From Desmodesmus armatus (Eukaryota > Chlorophyta > Chlorophyceae > Sphaeropleales > Scenedesmaceae): a stretch of DNA of 64,000 nucleotides. The notes beneath the pieces were generated by a model, which made no database searches, was not told the DNA's origin, and saw only the letters and a program-made list of their open reading frames with translations. Position numbers and translations under genes: made by a program. The DNA lies in contig VIIQ02000297.1 in the NCBI GenBank assembly GCA_007449985.2, forward strand, positions 1-64,000, written 5' to 3'. Shown piece after piece: positions 19,399 to 39,345 of the stretch (position 1 is its first letter; every line of letters starts with the position of its first letter).

Positions 19399-20484
19399 CA
19401 ATCAGAGTCAGACCCAGCAGCAGGAGCTACTGCACAAGGGCTGCTGGCAGTGGAGGCAGCTGTAGAGGCGATGGCAGCAGCAGCAGGAGCAGGAGCCGCC
19501 GCAGCCGCCAATGCTGCAACAGCAGCAGCAGCAGCAGCGGCGGCGGCGGCGGCGGTCAACCCCACAGAACTTGCAGCAGCTGATGGTGCTGCTGCTGTCG
19601 GCACACCGGCAGTTGAGCACCGTCTGATTGAGCCATGCACGCCTGCACAGCTGTGCGATCTATGGAAGGAACAAGAAACAAGGTGTTACACGGGGTTCCC
19701 AAGCAGCTACGCTGCAACTCACTCCAGCCAGGGGGAGACGCAACCAGCACGGGAAGGCAGGCTGTGGGAGGCAGCACCACAACCACCATCTAGCAGAGAA
19801 AAGTCCATGCCAGCTCAGCACTTCAACAGCACCCTTCCAGAAGCGCCCACTACCTCCCTCACACCTGACCCGGCCCCCAGCACCTGCCTGCTGGCGACCT
19901 GCTCTCCTACAGTCGCCGAGTGCGGACCTTGCCAGCCGCGTTCAAATCCTGGCGAGCGCACAGCACCAGATTTCGGCCTCGTCAGCCCAAAGGAGCCCGC
20001 CAGCAGGGGAGCAAGCCCTAGCCTGCAGTGTTCCAGTTCAGTGGTGCCGCAGGCTGCAGGTCGAGCAAGGAGCCCCCAACTTCACACTGCAGGCTTAGTG
20101 TGGCTGCCCTCTGGCAGCCAGGAAACCAGCCTTCAACGTAGTGCAGCAGCAGCAGCAGCAGTGGAACCCTGTGATGCAGGTCAAGCGAGGAGCCCCCAAC
20201 TTCACACTGCAGGCTTAGTGTGGCCGCATGGTGGCAGCACTGCAGAATGCAGTGACAGCCTGGCAGAGTCAGCAGGTGGAGAGGCCTCAGCAGCAGCAGC
20301 AGCAGCAGCAGCAGAGCAGCAGCCATGGTTGGCAAGCAGTAGGCAGGTTTCGGCCGCATTAGAGGCAATACAGCAGCGGCAGCAGCAGGGGTCTGGTGTC
20401 GGCTACAGGGCTGCATATTTTGATGCTGCTGAAAGGCTGGGGCTCACGCTGCGACACACGCCAACTGCGTATGCTGCGCTGACT

Positions 20485-20557
<73 letters not shown>

Positions 20558-23085
20558 CAGGCAGGCGTAGGTCCTGCACAGAGGGCTTATCCCACGCACT
20601 TCCTGCAGCCAGCAGCACCAGAATCACTCTTGTGGGGGCCCCCTATCTTCCCAGCTCTCTAGCATACAGGCGCAAGGGCACTATCAGCAGCAGCAGCAGC
20701 AGCGGTGTGCTGTCTTTAGCAACCAGTTTGAGGTTCAAAAGCAGCAATGGCAGCAGCTTTGGCAACAGCGGCAGCACTGGAACCTCTCCAAGAGACAGAG
20801 CCATAGCAAGCAGGCTGGCCAAAGCAGCTGGGTACAGCAGCAGCAGCCGCAGGCGCAGCAGCAACAGCAGCAGCAGCAGCCTGGCAAGCCAAACTGCTGC
20901 AGCCACTCAAACAAGGGCCACCATCAGCAGCAGAAAGAGGACCTCAAGTAATGGCGGCAAAGCCAGCCATATGCCGGCAGCGCTGAGGTCCCCAAGGACG
21001 CCGGGTGGTTCACGTAAGCCTGATGGCAGCCGGATCGGCAGTTACACCGCCTCAGCCTCAGCAGCAGCAAAAGCAGCAGCCGCTTCAGCCAATCTTGCAG
21101 AATCAGCGCCAACAGCACTAGCAGCACAAGCAGCTGGTGGCGCGAAAGAGGCTGCACGTCCGAATGCCGCTGGTGGTGTCAACAGTATGAGCATGGAGGG
21201 TTTCTGTGGCGTGCCAGCAGACAAACCCCACACCTATTTGACCACAGCAGTGTCAGCATTAGGCTACACAGCAGCACTGGTACAGTCTGTCGATGCTGGC
21301 AGCAGCAGCAGCAGCACCAGCACCAGCAGCAGCAGCAGCGCTGGGGACAACAGCCAAGTACTCCCTGACATCCCGAGCAGCCTTTCGCCCAGCCCTGCGG
21401 TCACACTTCCTATGATGGCCTCACACTTTTCTGTGACTAATCCACTCTTTGGCAGCACTGGGCCCTGCCTAGCCAGCAGCTTCGAAGTGACTCCTGCAGC
21501 TGCTGCAATGCTCTCGAGTGGCGGCAGCAGCAGGAATGGCAGCAGCAGTGACAGCAGCAGCAGCAGCAGTGGCAGTGATGGCAGTGGCCAGGGCCAATCT
21601 GTCGCAGAGCCAGCATCAGCCGCACAAACAGGGGCATCACAACCATTCAGCACCCCAGAGCGCCTCTCATCAGACCCTGCACTTGTCACCTCTGGCCGTT
21701 CTGGCAGTACATTCATTCCATACCCGTCGCTGTCAGCTGATACCTGCAGCCCTTCAAGAGCGGTTTGTTGCAGCCAAGCTACAGCTGAAACCAGCACCAG
21801 CAGCAGCACAGGGGATCATGTTGCAGCATGCACGGGTGGTGTGGGGTTCGCTGGTGCAGCAAGTGCAGCTGAGGAAGGGGAAATTGTGCCAACGGCCGGA
21901 TCCCTTCCCTGCTTACGGATCAGAACCTGCAGGCCAGAGGGCAGCAGCCCTGACAGCTGCCCTGACAGGGACCCTCCAGCAGAACTGCCAACAAAGGTTG
22001 CACAGCCCAGCAGCAGCAGCAACAGTAGTGTTGGCATGGCAGTTACTGTTAATCCCTGCAGCCTGAGGCTCAGCTTGGATTGCGCTGCGCCAGCAGCAGC
22101 TTGCAGCAGCAGCCCGGGCTGCACTCAGCAGTGTGCTCTGGAGGCTGCTAGTCCCGCTGCAGAAATGCCACCAGAAGGTGGCAATCCCGGCGGGTCTTGC
22201 AGCAGCAGCAAGGTGTGTGCACAAGATGCACCTTGCACCCAGAACTCTGGCGGCACCTGCAACATGGCTCTTGAGACCACAAGCCCCACAGCAGAACTGC
22301 CATCGTTCAAGAGTCAGTTGAATGCCCCTCACAGCAGCAGCAGCAGCAGCAGCAAGGTGTGTGAAGCACCAGCAACCAGCAGCTCTTGCTGCGCCCCAGG
22401 CATGGCCATGGCAGGTGTTCCTTTTGCAGCTACTGCAGAGGACACTAACAATGCTGCCATTATCAGTCCAAGCACCGCCAGCTGCAACAGCAGCACTGTA
22501 GGCGGCAGCAACAACAGCAGCAGCAGCAGCAGCAGCAGCAAGGGGGCCTTACCATCAGGCACGGGGTCCCACAGCAAGGCCAGGAAAGGTGGCATCTCTG
22601 CAGCAACAGCAACAGTAGCCAGTCGACTCAGCCGCAGGTGGTCAGAGACCAGTCGAATCCCAGGTCCCAGCAAGATACCAGGGTTCAGTAGGCTCCCGGC
22701 CTCCCCATCCCCTACAGATGCATCCCCCGGCATAGCCATATCCAGCGAACAGGATAGCAGCAGCAAGGCGCCTGCGCACAGCGCCAGCAGCAGCAGCAAG
22801 GCGCCTGCGCACAGCGCCAGCAGCAGCAGCAAGGCGCATGCGCACAGCAGCAGCAGCAGCAGCAAGGCGCATGCGCACAGCAGCAGCAGCAGCAAGGCGC
22901 ATGCGCACAGCAGCAGCAGCAACATCAGCAAGGCGCCTGCGCAAAGCAGCAGCAGCAGCAAGGCGCCTGCGCACAGCAGCTGCAGCAAGGACAGTGTGTG
23001 TGAGCAGGGTAGCCGGATCCCTAAGCCTTTTGGACAGGGGTCAAGCTTGGCTGGGCTTTTGCGCAGCATACCTTTCAAGCGATAA
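15944..23085 (+). CDS. Coiled-coil / low-complexity protein with SxIP motifs, family member B (5' partial)
   Basis: Family not recognised. Exons: 15944-16085 (starts phase 2, ends phase 0), 16456-16590 (0), 17651-17862 (2), 18230-18696 (1), 19058-23085. All joins agree in phase and leave about 1660 open codons. The exons at 16456 and 17651 are direct homologues of gene A's first two (135 bp each for the first; KEITSLQQKL...GRLKQQLQDAT). PRSPNHFGNPLF matches gene A. The last exon is rich in Ala, Ser and Gln with few ordered islands. It contains SRIP (22651), SKIP (22669) and SRIP (23011), which fit the S-x-I-P motif that binds EB proteins at microtubule plus ends, near basic residues. An eightfold KA(P/H)AHS-type repeat lies at 22765-22985. 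The end is AGLLRSIPFKR. Microtubule association is inference. Confidence 0.83.
16320..16436 (+). mobile_element. Retroposon 3' end with (TAACTG)-type tail in gene B intron
   Basis: CCCATGAGCCTCTGGCTCC, then TTGCTCAGC...GCTGAGCC (second stem-loop), then AATAACTGTAAC and a run of TAACTG-like hexamers ending 20 bp before the acceptor at 16455. Closely matches 39224-39345, and in order of parts 60893-60965 (minus). Likely the 3' terminus of a non-LTR element or SINE. Confidence 0.65.
16860..17862 (+). repeat. Array of five acceptor plus exon-head copies in gene B
   Basis: The block CAGGGTGTCTCAGCTCGGCAG, or a close variant, occurs near 17039, 17181, 17387, 17506 and 17648, each behind an acceptor-like CAG. 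Only the last continues into the complete exon 17651-17862 with a donor. The copy at 17181 keeps more of the exon but degenerates. A further weak copy starts near 16865. Between copies lie telomere-like CCCTAA runs. Confidence 0.82.
17094..17152 (+). repeat. Interstitial telomere-like CCCTAAA tract
   Basis: Degenerate repeats of AACCCTAAA, CTAACCCTAAAA and CTCAACCCT between exon-head copies in gene B intron 2. Similar short tracts occur near 16798 and 17456, and as GGGTTTAGGGG in the EXECUTER intron near 35685 and 35838. Plant-type telomere repeat is TTTAGGG. Confidence 0.6.
18714..18820. repeat. AT-rich minisatellite (GTTATGATAATTA)n in gene B intron
   Basis: Roughly seven degenerate copies of a 13-14 bp AT unit begin directly after the donor at 18696. 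This is an isolated AT-rich block in GC-rich DNA. Confidence 0.75.
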
Positions 23086-25535
23086 GCTGCCCTCAAAAGC
23101 ACATGTGCTCTCCCTTCAGGGACTGATGCAGTGGATGCGCTGAATCCCTGTTAAAGATGTCTGTGCAAGCATCCTTGCCCCCACTATTTATTCGTTTCAT
23201 TTATTCCTTTCATGCACAGCTGATGTGCTAGTTACTGCACAGCTGCTTTCCTAGCTATGGTCGGGCTGGCCTCAGTTGGCCGCCAGTAAGTTACTGGTCT
23301 CCAGTTTGCTACACAGTATGCACGCAATGCCTGTCCACTTTCGTGTGGAAGGCAGTAATGCAACTTCTGTATTATGCGCATGAGTATTTTGTACATGTAT
23401 CCAGTAATCATTACCAGTGGTCAGTGGTGTGCATCTGTCATTTATACACAATGTTACATCCTGATCCTGCATCTGTTGTTGTGTATCTACAACTACATGT
23501 GGATGTGCTACAATATAAGAATGTCAGCTTATACCCTATCGTGGTCAAGCGTTTTGTGTGTAGTCATGTGTATGTCCAGTAGTGGGGCAACACGACAATG
23601 CTTTGATGGGCCTTGCATGCAGTGGGCACCTGACGTTGTGGGACATTGTTACGAAGTAGGGTGAACTGGTGAAGTGTGAACCCACTGAAAGGCGCCAGGG
23701 CACCCTTGAATGCGTCATGCATCTGATAGTATTGCTAGTGTACTACACTATGCCGGTGGCATGGGCTGCCAGCTGAAGGCTTCAGAAGCCCTGAACCATG
23801 CATCTTGAACGCGTGGGCACTCCATACCATGGGGGGAGGCTTAGCAGCATGCATTGGGTGTGTGTTCTGATGAAATTCCGTTGGTGGGTATGGGGAGAGA
23901 GTCGGGAATCAAGGTTGCCTGCATATGTCTGCATGCGTAGTGGACAAGGGCCAGCGGGGTGCAGACACGACTTCTGGCACCTACACAGTACCGTGCAGCA
24001 ACCCTGCATTACAATGATGGCAACACATTAGAATGTGGCGCCGACAGGACCTGCACTGTTTGCAGGCTTCATTAGTCAGTGCCTTCCAGCACCTTTAGTT
24101 TTTGCAGGCCGCCTGCATACAGGCTGTATCAAGCCAGTGAGGGAGCAGCACCGGCAACTGATGACAGGTCAAAAATGTGGAAGGCGTTTCCTGATCATTG
24201 GAGTGCACCGGGATCAGTGACCAGTGACCATTGCACGCTGCACTGGTGCTGTGCCATTGACTGCAGCAGCTGCCAGCTGAGTAGGCCCACCACCCGAGAG
24301 GCCCTCTTGGCCTAGGCTAGGCACAGGCCCTGTGGTGGCACCCGGGAGCTATGCTTACTTTCGGCTCGATGCCATTGGCTGCTTTGTCACAACTCATACG
24401 CATTGCTGAGTGCTGCATGCTGTGGTTTGTGTGGGGCCATGAATAGCATCAAGGTTGGTTTGGTGTGATGTGTGAATATTTATCAGCACATCCGTCACAA
24501 GGATATGTACCTCAGCGGACAGCACCGCAAGTTACCAAGTTCCTGGCAACTAGAGTGTGGCATACCTCAGCTATGGACATTATACCTGATAAGTGCATGC
24601 CCGCAGTTGATCAATCACTCACAATCCTCATGAGGATGGCGTTTTTGCTGCTCCTACAACACCCAAGGCATGGAAGTGCCTCTTGTGATAGGTGGAGTGT
24701 GTCTGGGTCAAATGCTGTTTTGGTGTCAGCTGAGATGCGGAAGTGTGCGTTGTGGTGGTGCATGTGATTGAGGTGGCAATGCACGCATTGCACCATGTTG
24801 CTGTATGCTGTTTGCTGTCTTGCTACATAGGTGTTTGTGGTGCTTTGCAGACCAGCTACTGCATACACTGTGTATGGCCTGACAGCTGTATGTCATAGGA
24901 TGGTCTCCTGGCCAGGACTCGGCTGATCAACCTCATCAGCTTCTATTCACCTACCAGCAGCGATAGCATGACTGTACAAGGAGGTTCACTGTGTTATGCA
25001 GGCATTTAGATGTCAATGTGCTGGTGAGCATCATGTCCTTGTTTCTGTCAGCAGCGGCGCTGTTGCAACTGGGATCGCAAGATATAAAACGCATCCAGTT
25101 CACACTGCAATACTTGTACTGCAGTCATGCTGGCCAGATACAGCTGGCTGATGACAAAATACAGCTTGGCTTGCCTCACATGCTAAACAACACACAGCAT
25201 GGCATCGAATCCGACGCCGCACACTTGAATGCTTTGCTTTGTGATTGGTTCTATGCAAGTGAGACAAGCAGCTAGTTATAATGCAGCCTTGCAAGGCGGA
25301 CGGGCTTTGGCGCCACCACTTGATTCACACTGTCACACCGGCAGTAATGTGTACCACCGACGCAAGCACGAAGCAACATCATAATCAAGTATATAAATCA
25401 AAACAAACAATATTTCCACATCAACCAGTACATCCTGACTTCCAGCCAGCGGTTTGCTGTACGCTTGAGAATTGGCGCCAACGCCGACGTGGATGATATC
25501 GATTCTGGATCGCCGTAAAAAACGAACATATATTC
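23086..25535. other. Gene B to gene C spacer, no gene seen
   Basis: About 2.4 kb without recognisable domains, low-complexity coding or splice-consistent exon sets. It holds the 3' end of gene B and the promoter of gene C, whose start codon is at 25536. Confidence 0.5.
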
Positions 25536-32739
<7,204 letters not shown>

Positions 32740-34942
32740 AGCAGCTACGGGATAGGGGTGTGGGCTTGTGCTGTGCAGTGACAGTGAATCCCCTAATTTG
32801 CTGTAGATTGTGCGCGGGGTTACGATCTGGTTGCACAGCTTCCCTGCGCACCACGGCTGGCAGCTAGGCAGGCCCGCGCTGCTGTTGAGACTGTCATGTA
32901 CGATTGTCAGCCTCATTCATGCCCAGCTGGCAGTCACCCAAGACAGCGGTTGATGCACGCAGGGCATGAATGATGAGTGGAGGAGTGGAGGAGAGGACTT
33001 GTGGCCACCTTGAAGGTGGCAGGGCATGTTTTGTAGGAGCGTGCAGCTTCGTGTGAAGTGGTCTGTACGATACGTATTTTTTGGAATTCAGTAGAGTTTC
33101 CTGGGTCCGCCGTGTGCTCTCAGTGACAACAGGCTGCATCTTGGGTTCACCCAAACGGTGTCTACCTTAGCCCATAAGGGGCCACCAATTCTCAATGCGG
33201 CACCAAACCATCTGCTGGTATTTCATGCGTGTGCTGGCTCTCAAGGGGCCACCTGCATGCTGGCGGCTACATAAATCATTGTCTAGTGTAGTTTGTTTGG
33301 ATGACAGCGTCACGCTGAACGGTTCACTTTGACTTGTATATAGCCAACATACATGCCGGCAGGCTGCTGTACGTACTGGTCTGAGCATATTTGTCGCATA
33401 TATGTGCGGAGGCACTGTGGCAAGGCTGCAACACGGGCCTGCCCCCAGTGACCCACCTTAGAGGCAAGCTATTGAAGGAAGCCTTCCTTCCTACGGTTGA
33501 CCTATTCATGGATTCCAGGCTGTGTGTGGCCAGTCTAGCAAGTTTGTGCCAACTTATCCTTATGCAGACACAAAACCTTTTCAGGACTTTGACCCTGGTT
33601 GACTGCTTTGCAGTCTGAGTCTGCCTGCATGCAGCTGCAGCGCATGTCTGTCTGACTTGTCAGTCATAGTTTGAGATCACCGCATAGTTGAATTGAACTT
33701 GTACTAATAAGTCGCAGCTTACTGCAGCTTGGGCCTGTAGGACATATACCATTCATACCATATACATGCACAACACGGTGTTGTGGCCATAAATTATGCC
33801 TTGAAGGCATGGCCAGTTTGCCACTTTGCGTAGTACGCACCGCTATTACTTAGAAAGCAAACCCGACTCCAACTGTCAGCTGCTGACCCACGGTGTAAGT
33901 GGAACACCCACCGTGGGGCAACAAGGTGGTTAGGGTGGCAGGAGCGAGGTACACAGGTTTGATCTTTGTATCATATTGGGTGTTGCCTATATTGGGTATT
34001 GTTGCCTATCATTGCTGCGTTCAGCATGCACACTGCACTAGCTGGCTGTTGTTGCCCCTTGGCTCGTGCAAGCTTGCACTGTTCATGGCGGGTGACCCAG
34101 TCGTCTGCGCAGTGGCAACGTTCTTGCTTCAGCCAACAGTACAAAGTACCCTTTGCTCCACCAATAGGGTAGAAAGAGAACTGGCATCGTCCTACGTAGC
34201 CAAAAACGCTGATGTCCTTGTGTTGGCGTTGGTTCGCAACGGTCACTAAAAGGTTTTCGGAAATGTGCATTATGAACCTTGCCATGCGAAGATCACCCGT
34301 TCATGCTCCTCATAGGGTGCGGCCAGCTTGTTGGACCTTCTGCTGGTGTCTGCAGATCCCAATTGGTCACCATGCAGTGTGTGTCCCATACTGCTCGGCT
34401 TCAAGCCAAATGTACTCAATTACAGTCACAAAAGACACTACGATGCATCAGGCAGCCTGGTAACGGCAGGATTGGGGCCAATTGCTGCAGCAGCAACCAC
34501 AACAGCAGCAACAGGAACAGGCTCGTTGCATGGTGTGCAAATCCCCAGGTGGGTGACTGGATCAAACGTCAAGATCCATGACGTTTGCTACGCGAATAGA
34601 ATGCACTAGTAACCAGTAGAACATGTGGTGGGGTGTGCAATGCCAGACACCATGCCAGCTAGTGCAACAAGTGCATCATTGGCAACTGGCGCTAATCACT
34701 CGACAGGACTCAGCGGGTGCCTGTAGCAAGCAGCAGCACAACCACCGGTCTTATCACCATCAACCCTTCTGGCTCACCCCTACTAACCCCAGCACCCCCT
34801 CCCTCTTCCCACATTCAACCACTACCATTCACATCCCTAGGGTGCCTCGACAGGTGTTGCCACCTGTTGCTGCAGTGTAATGCACATTTGGGTTTGATCA
34901 ACGTTAGCATTGTGTATTATTTCAATCTATTGCTGTGTGCAG
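32740..34942. other. Gene C to EXECUTER spacer, possible EXECUTER 5' exons
   Basis: EXECUTER needs an N-terminal plastid transit peptide upstream of its first recognised exon (34943, entered in phase 1). Candidate open stretches rich in Ala, Thr, Ser and Pro occur at about 34440-34550 and 34717-34853, but no set with matching phases could be fixed. Nothing else recognisable. Confidence 0.4.
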
Positions 34943-35148
34943 GTCCCGCACACCATGAGCCCCGCAGGTGCTGTAGTGGCATCTGCAGCAGCAGCAGCAG
35001 CAGCGGACATGCCCGACCAACCACAGCAGCAGCAGCAGCAGCAGCAGAAGAGCCGCCCGCGCAAGTGCAGCGCAGAAGGCGGCGGCTGCTCAGCACATCA
35101 GAGCAGCAGCAGCAGCAGGGGGCTGAGGTCCAGCAAGCTGCTGTCAGT

Positions 35149-35199
<51 letters not shown>

Positions 35200-36417
35200 G
35201 AGGGCCAGGGCAGTAACCAGGAGCCAAACCAAACAGACGACCACCAATACCAGCAGCAGGTGCAGCGTGCGCAGCAGGAGATACGGCAAGCCCTCCTGCT
35301 GCTCCAGCAGCAGCATCAGCAGCTGCAGGAATGGGAGGATTGGAAGGACCTCTTTTCTGAACTGGACACCAAAGGCTCAAGGGTGGACGAGCTCTGTAGC
35401 AGACTAGAGGATCACGTGCACTTTGAGCAATATGACACAGCGGTGAAGATGAAAGCGAAGATTCAGGATCTAGTGCAGGGAGATTCAGTGGCAGTGCTGT
35501 TGCAGCAGCTGCAGCAGGCGCTGCAGTCTGAGGATTACGTAACCGTGGCGCGGTTACGTAATGAGGGGTGGGCGTGGCTGGAGGGGTGGTGGGCGTCTGA
35601 GGAAGGGCAACTGCTGAGGGTGGCGCCAGAGTGAGTGACAGGGTGTGACCATGGTTTTGGGGTTTTGTGTATATGGATTTGAATCAGGGTTTAGGGGTGG
35701 GAGAATGATACTTTGTTTGCAGCCTGTTCTGAGCGCTGTTAGGTTGGTGTGGTACCGTCTGGCAGTGTGGGTGCGCTGCACATGTACAACCTCATGTTGT
35801 CATGATTTTAGGGTTGAGGGTGAGGCTTGACTTGGGGTTTAGGGGCGGGGGATTGAGACAGCAGCCTGTCCTGAGCGCTGTTAGGTTGGTGTGGTACCGT
35901 CTGGCAGTGTGGGTGCGCTGCAGGCATGGACGCTCATGTTGTCATGATGCATTGTGTGTGAGGCACAGTGTGTGAACATGCATGTGGTTTACCGGGGAAT
36001 CGGAGGGAATGTTATAGAGTGTCAGGTGCGTTGGTTGGATGAGCTGTACACATGCTTGTGCTCACGCCTTGTCTGCTGCTGCAGGGTTTGGCAGCTGATC
36101 GACACATGATCTGTATGGTGGTTGTTGAACGCCCTATAGCAGAACGCCCTATAGCAGAGACAGCAAGAGCTGCCCACTGACCCTGCTGCTGCTGCTGCAA
36201 CTGCGTATGCGACCCCCCCCCCCCATCCCATTGCTGCTGCTGCTGCAGGTTTGGCCGCTGGACGGCCAAGTCCTACACTGCCCAGGACCTTGCAGTGATC
36301 AGGGGCCTCACCTCAGAGACAGCAGCAGATGTAGCAGCAGAGCGCTACCCCGACGCAGCAGCAGACATAGCAGAGGCAGCAGCAGCAGCAGCAAGGGTGG
36401 TGGGCAGCCTCATGGGC

Positions 36418-36453
<36 letters not shown>

Positions 36454-36786
36454 GTGTGGGAAGACATGCAGAAGGGGTTAGTGCTGCTGGGGAAGCCTGT
36501 TTGGGAGGTGTTCATTGCACCTCCTGAGGAAGCACCCTGGCCATCCAGTGCTACTGTTGATGTTGCTACTGCGGGAGGGATGCTGCGCAGCAGCAGCAGC
36601 AGCAGCAACAGTGGCGATGCAAGCAAACTCCAGCAGCAGCAGCAGCAGCTGTATGAGAGTAGAGCCACGCTGCTGACGAGTCGGATAACAGGCCTCGTCT
36701 CCAAGCAAGAGATGGCGCGCCTGAGCAGCAAGATACAGCAGGCACTAGCACTAGCAGCAGCAGAAGCAGCAGAACTACCAGTGGGA

Positions 36787-36825
<39 letters not shown>

Positions 36826-37721
36826 GGGGAGCAGCAGCAGTGTCACCCGGTGACGCTGCAGGTGGATGCTGCTAAGATCGACAGTGCTCTGCTGCAGCTG
36901 CCGGCACCCCGGGTTGGTGTGGCGGCTAGCATACAAGACCTCTTCAGCAGCAGCAGCAGCAGCATTCGGCCGGGTGTCACCACACACACGTATCTATCGG
37001 CGGGGGACAGAGAAGTCGAAGAGGCGGAAGAGGGGGAGGAGGGGGAAGGGGATGACTCATCGGATGATGATGATGATGATTATGATGACGGCACTTTTTA
37101 TCGCCAGCCTGCTGTGATAAGGGTGCACAGCAGCGACCGGTTTACAGTACAGTGTGATTGGTGCTTCCCACATTTGGCGAAGGTGAAGGGAGTAATGGAG
37201 GTCATGGCTGCTCCTGACACAAGTAAATACAGGTACAGGAGCAGCAGCAGCAGCAGCAGCAGCAGTGGGAAGGTGTTTGACCCTAACAGTATGGAGGCTT
37301 TCATAGAGTCACTGAAAAATTCAGAGGGGGGGGTCTTCGGTTTCGAAGGCAGCGAGTACAAAGCAAATGGCAGTAAGGCACTGGTTGCAGGGGCAGTCTT
37401 GGGTGGGGACACCCTGGCTGACTCCTTGCTTGAGAGGGGCAGACAGGCTGCACTTTTTGGCATTCGCGACCCTGAACGCCGCGGTACTACATACAACAGG
37501 CTCTCCACCAGCAGCCGCCTCAGCAGCAGCAGCAGCAGCAGCAGTAGTGACCCGCTGCAAGGATACTTCCTGGGCCCGGTGTTCTTGGAGAGGTCGCAGC
37601 CGCAGCTGCTGCAGCTGAGCAGGGGGTTGTGTGGTGACACTGGGAGGCAGATGCTGCTGGGAGTTGCAGTCACGGGCAGCAAGTACTTGTCAGCTGGAGA
37701 GTTGGTGATCAAGTAGGTGGC

Positions 37722-37754
<33 letters not shown>

Positions 37755-38916
37755 GGGGGGGGGCACTGGCATACATTGGGACCGTGTGGAGATGTTCACC
37801 TGCTTGGGGCTGCCCCCGGAGGGGGGGGGGGTAGGGAGGGAGGGAGGCACTGGCATCCATGGGGAGGGTGTGGTTCACAACTCGCTTGCGCTAGCTTGTT
37901 GTGTTCAAGGTTGGGGGGGGGGGGGGGGGGGGCACTGGCATGTCTTGGCGACGCTTGGGGATGTTCACAGCTTGGGGCCTTCTTAGAGGAAGGGTGCTGT
38001 GTGCAGGTGGTAGTGCGGCTGCAGGGACTGCCTGCATTCATGTTTCTGTGTCATGATGTCAGTTGCCATACAGTTGATGTGCTGTCGATGTTAAATGACA
38101 CATGCTCTCTCTGGTGCTGTACCGTGCTGTGTCGTGCTGTGTCGTGCTGTGTCATGCTGTGTGCAGGGCTGACATAAGCCCACGTGCTGACCCACTGCCT
38201 GTGGGGCTGTTCCCTTCAGACCTGGGCGTGGCAATGAGGTGAGTGGAAACCAGTTCTTTTCTTTTCCTTTTCCTTTTCCTTTTTCTCGTTCCTTTTAGCC
38301 CCATTTGGCAATGGATGTGCTTGGCACTGCCCTCCCCCCCCCCCCCCCTTTTCACCCAGGTGACCAGGTTTCAGAGGCAGGGGCTCAGGGTGCCAAGGGG
38401 TGTGCCAGCCTAGTGCACTGCATACACTCAAAGATGCCTGTGGCTGTGTACGGTTGGTCGGGTGCATCGGGCAGCAGGGGCACTCTTGTGAAAGCTGCCG
38501 CTACCACAGTCTTGCTGTCGCCGCTGTTGACACACTGCTGCTGCAGCTCTCCCCCTCCCTCTGATCCTTCTGAGGTGCAGTTCTTCCCGTGCTGGCTGGC
38601 ACCATGCCAAGCTTCTGCCGTCACTGCTGACACACGGCTGCTGCTGCTGCTCTGCTGCTGCTGCTGCTGCTGCTGCTCTGCTGCTGCTGCTGCTGCTGCT
38701 GCCGCTCCCCCCCCCCCCCCCCCCCCGTCCAGGTACCCTGCGGAGGTTCAGTCCAGCCTTGCCGGCTGGCACGATGCCGAGCTGCTTCAGTTCAAGGCGT
38801 CCAAGGTGCCCAACAACCTCACAGACGGGGCTCAGCTGGGACTGCTGTGGAAGCCTGAGGGCAGCGACAAACATGTCATGGTGCTGCTGCATGCCATGGA
38901 CCTGCAGCAGCTGTAG
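34943..38916 (+). CDS. EX: EXECUTER-family chloroplast singlet-oxygen signalling protein (5' partial)
   Basis: EXECUTER1/2 are thylakoid-associated proteins that relay singlet-oxygen stress from plastid to nucleus. Exons: 34943-35630 (ends phase 2), 36249-37712 (2), 38167-38238 (2), 38733-38916 (stop TAG). After polyQ-rich sequence comes the conserved block WKDLFSELDTKGSRVDELC, a UVR-like helix FEQYDTAVKMKAKIQDL, then SEDYVTVARLRNEG...GWW and, across the splice, FGRWTAKSYTAQDLA ... GKPVWEVFIAP. The C-terminal domain shows FTVQCDWCF, YFLGPVFLERSQ, KYLSAGELVIK-ADISPRADPLP and, last, GWHDAELLQFKAS...LGLLWKPEG, the usual family end. Inserts of polyQ, polyA, polyS and an Asp/Glu block (about 37015-37088) make it longer than plant members. 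Transit peptide not located. The catalytic-free scaffold nature is family knowledge. Confidence 0.92.
35720..35960 (+). repeat. Two-copy tandem repeat in EXECUTER intron 1
   Basis: The segment GAGCGCTGTTAGGTTGGTGT to TCATGTTGTCATGAT occurs at about 35731-35802 and 35873-35948. Both are preceded by telomere-like GGGTTTAGGGG. Intronic, no coding signal. Confidence 0.75.
37724..37980 (+). repeat. G30 run and three-copy intron repeat in EXECUTER intron 2
   Basis: A run of 30 G starts 11 bp after the donor at 37713. The unit G-run + GGCACTGGCAT + ~50 bp recurs at about 37761, 37847 and 37932 with G-runs of different length. Confidence 0.75.
38569..38620 (+). repeat. Degenerate copy of the last EXECUTER exon head
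   Basis: GAGGTGCAGTTCTTCCCG ... GCTGGCTGGCACCATGCC resembles the true exon head (GAGGTTCAGTCC ... GCCGGCTGGCACGATGCC at 38743). It lies about 170 bp upstream in the intron, but has lost the frame. Confidence 0.6.
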
Positions 38917-38956
38917 GCATGGGGGAGTGGCTGGGGTTTTGTTGGCCAACATGGTC

Positions 38957-38961
38957 TGTAA
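38957..38961 (+). promoter_or_regulatory. TGTAA polyadenylation signal, probable
   Basis: TGTAA, the usual green-algal signal, lies 41 bp after the EXECUTER stop. No equally placed signal was found after the other genes, so the assignment is weak. Confidence 0.4.
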
Positions 38962-39223
38962 AGCAAATTCGGTGCTGCAGTCCGAGACTTGCAAGCTTCA
39001 TGTACTGTGCTAGCTTGCTGTGTGGCAAGCTGCAGTGAGCTCTGCTGTTGGCCCGCACCGCATTTCAGTATGACAGCCAAAGGTTTTGTTTGATGGGTGC
39101 TTTGTGGTTGGCTCAATGCTTGCGCATACGGGTGGTTGTTGTCTGGGTGCTTAAAACATGCTGAGTCGCCACCTGGCAGTTCAGCTGCTGTGGTGGCATT
39201 GTCATCGGTATTTCGTTCACTAA

Positions 39224-39345
39224 AATGCCTCTGGCTCCCTGAGCCTCTGGCTCCTTTGTGGGTTGCTCAGCAATCCGGCGGCTTTTGCTGAGCCAATTAC
39301 TGTAACTGTTACTGTCACAGTAACAAACAGTTACAGGCTGTTACT
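39224..39345 (+). mobile_element. Retroposon 3' end with TTACTG/TAACTG tail
   Basis: CCTGAGCCTCTGGCTCCTTTG, then TTGCTCAGCA...TGCTGAGCC and a tail of ATTACTGTAACTG-like units. Nearly the same order and sequence as 16320-16436. Confidence 0.65.

Noticed and set aside
33899..34249. 116-codon ORF between gene C and EXECUTER
   Set aside because: No family resemblance and no phase-compatible donor into EXECUTER.
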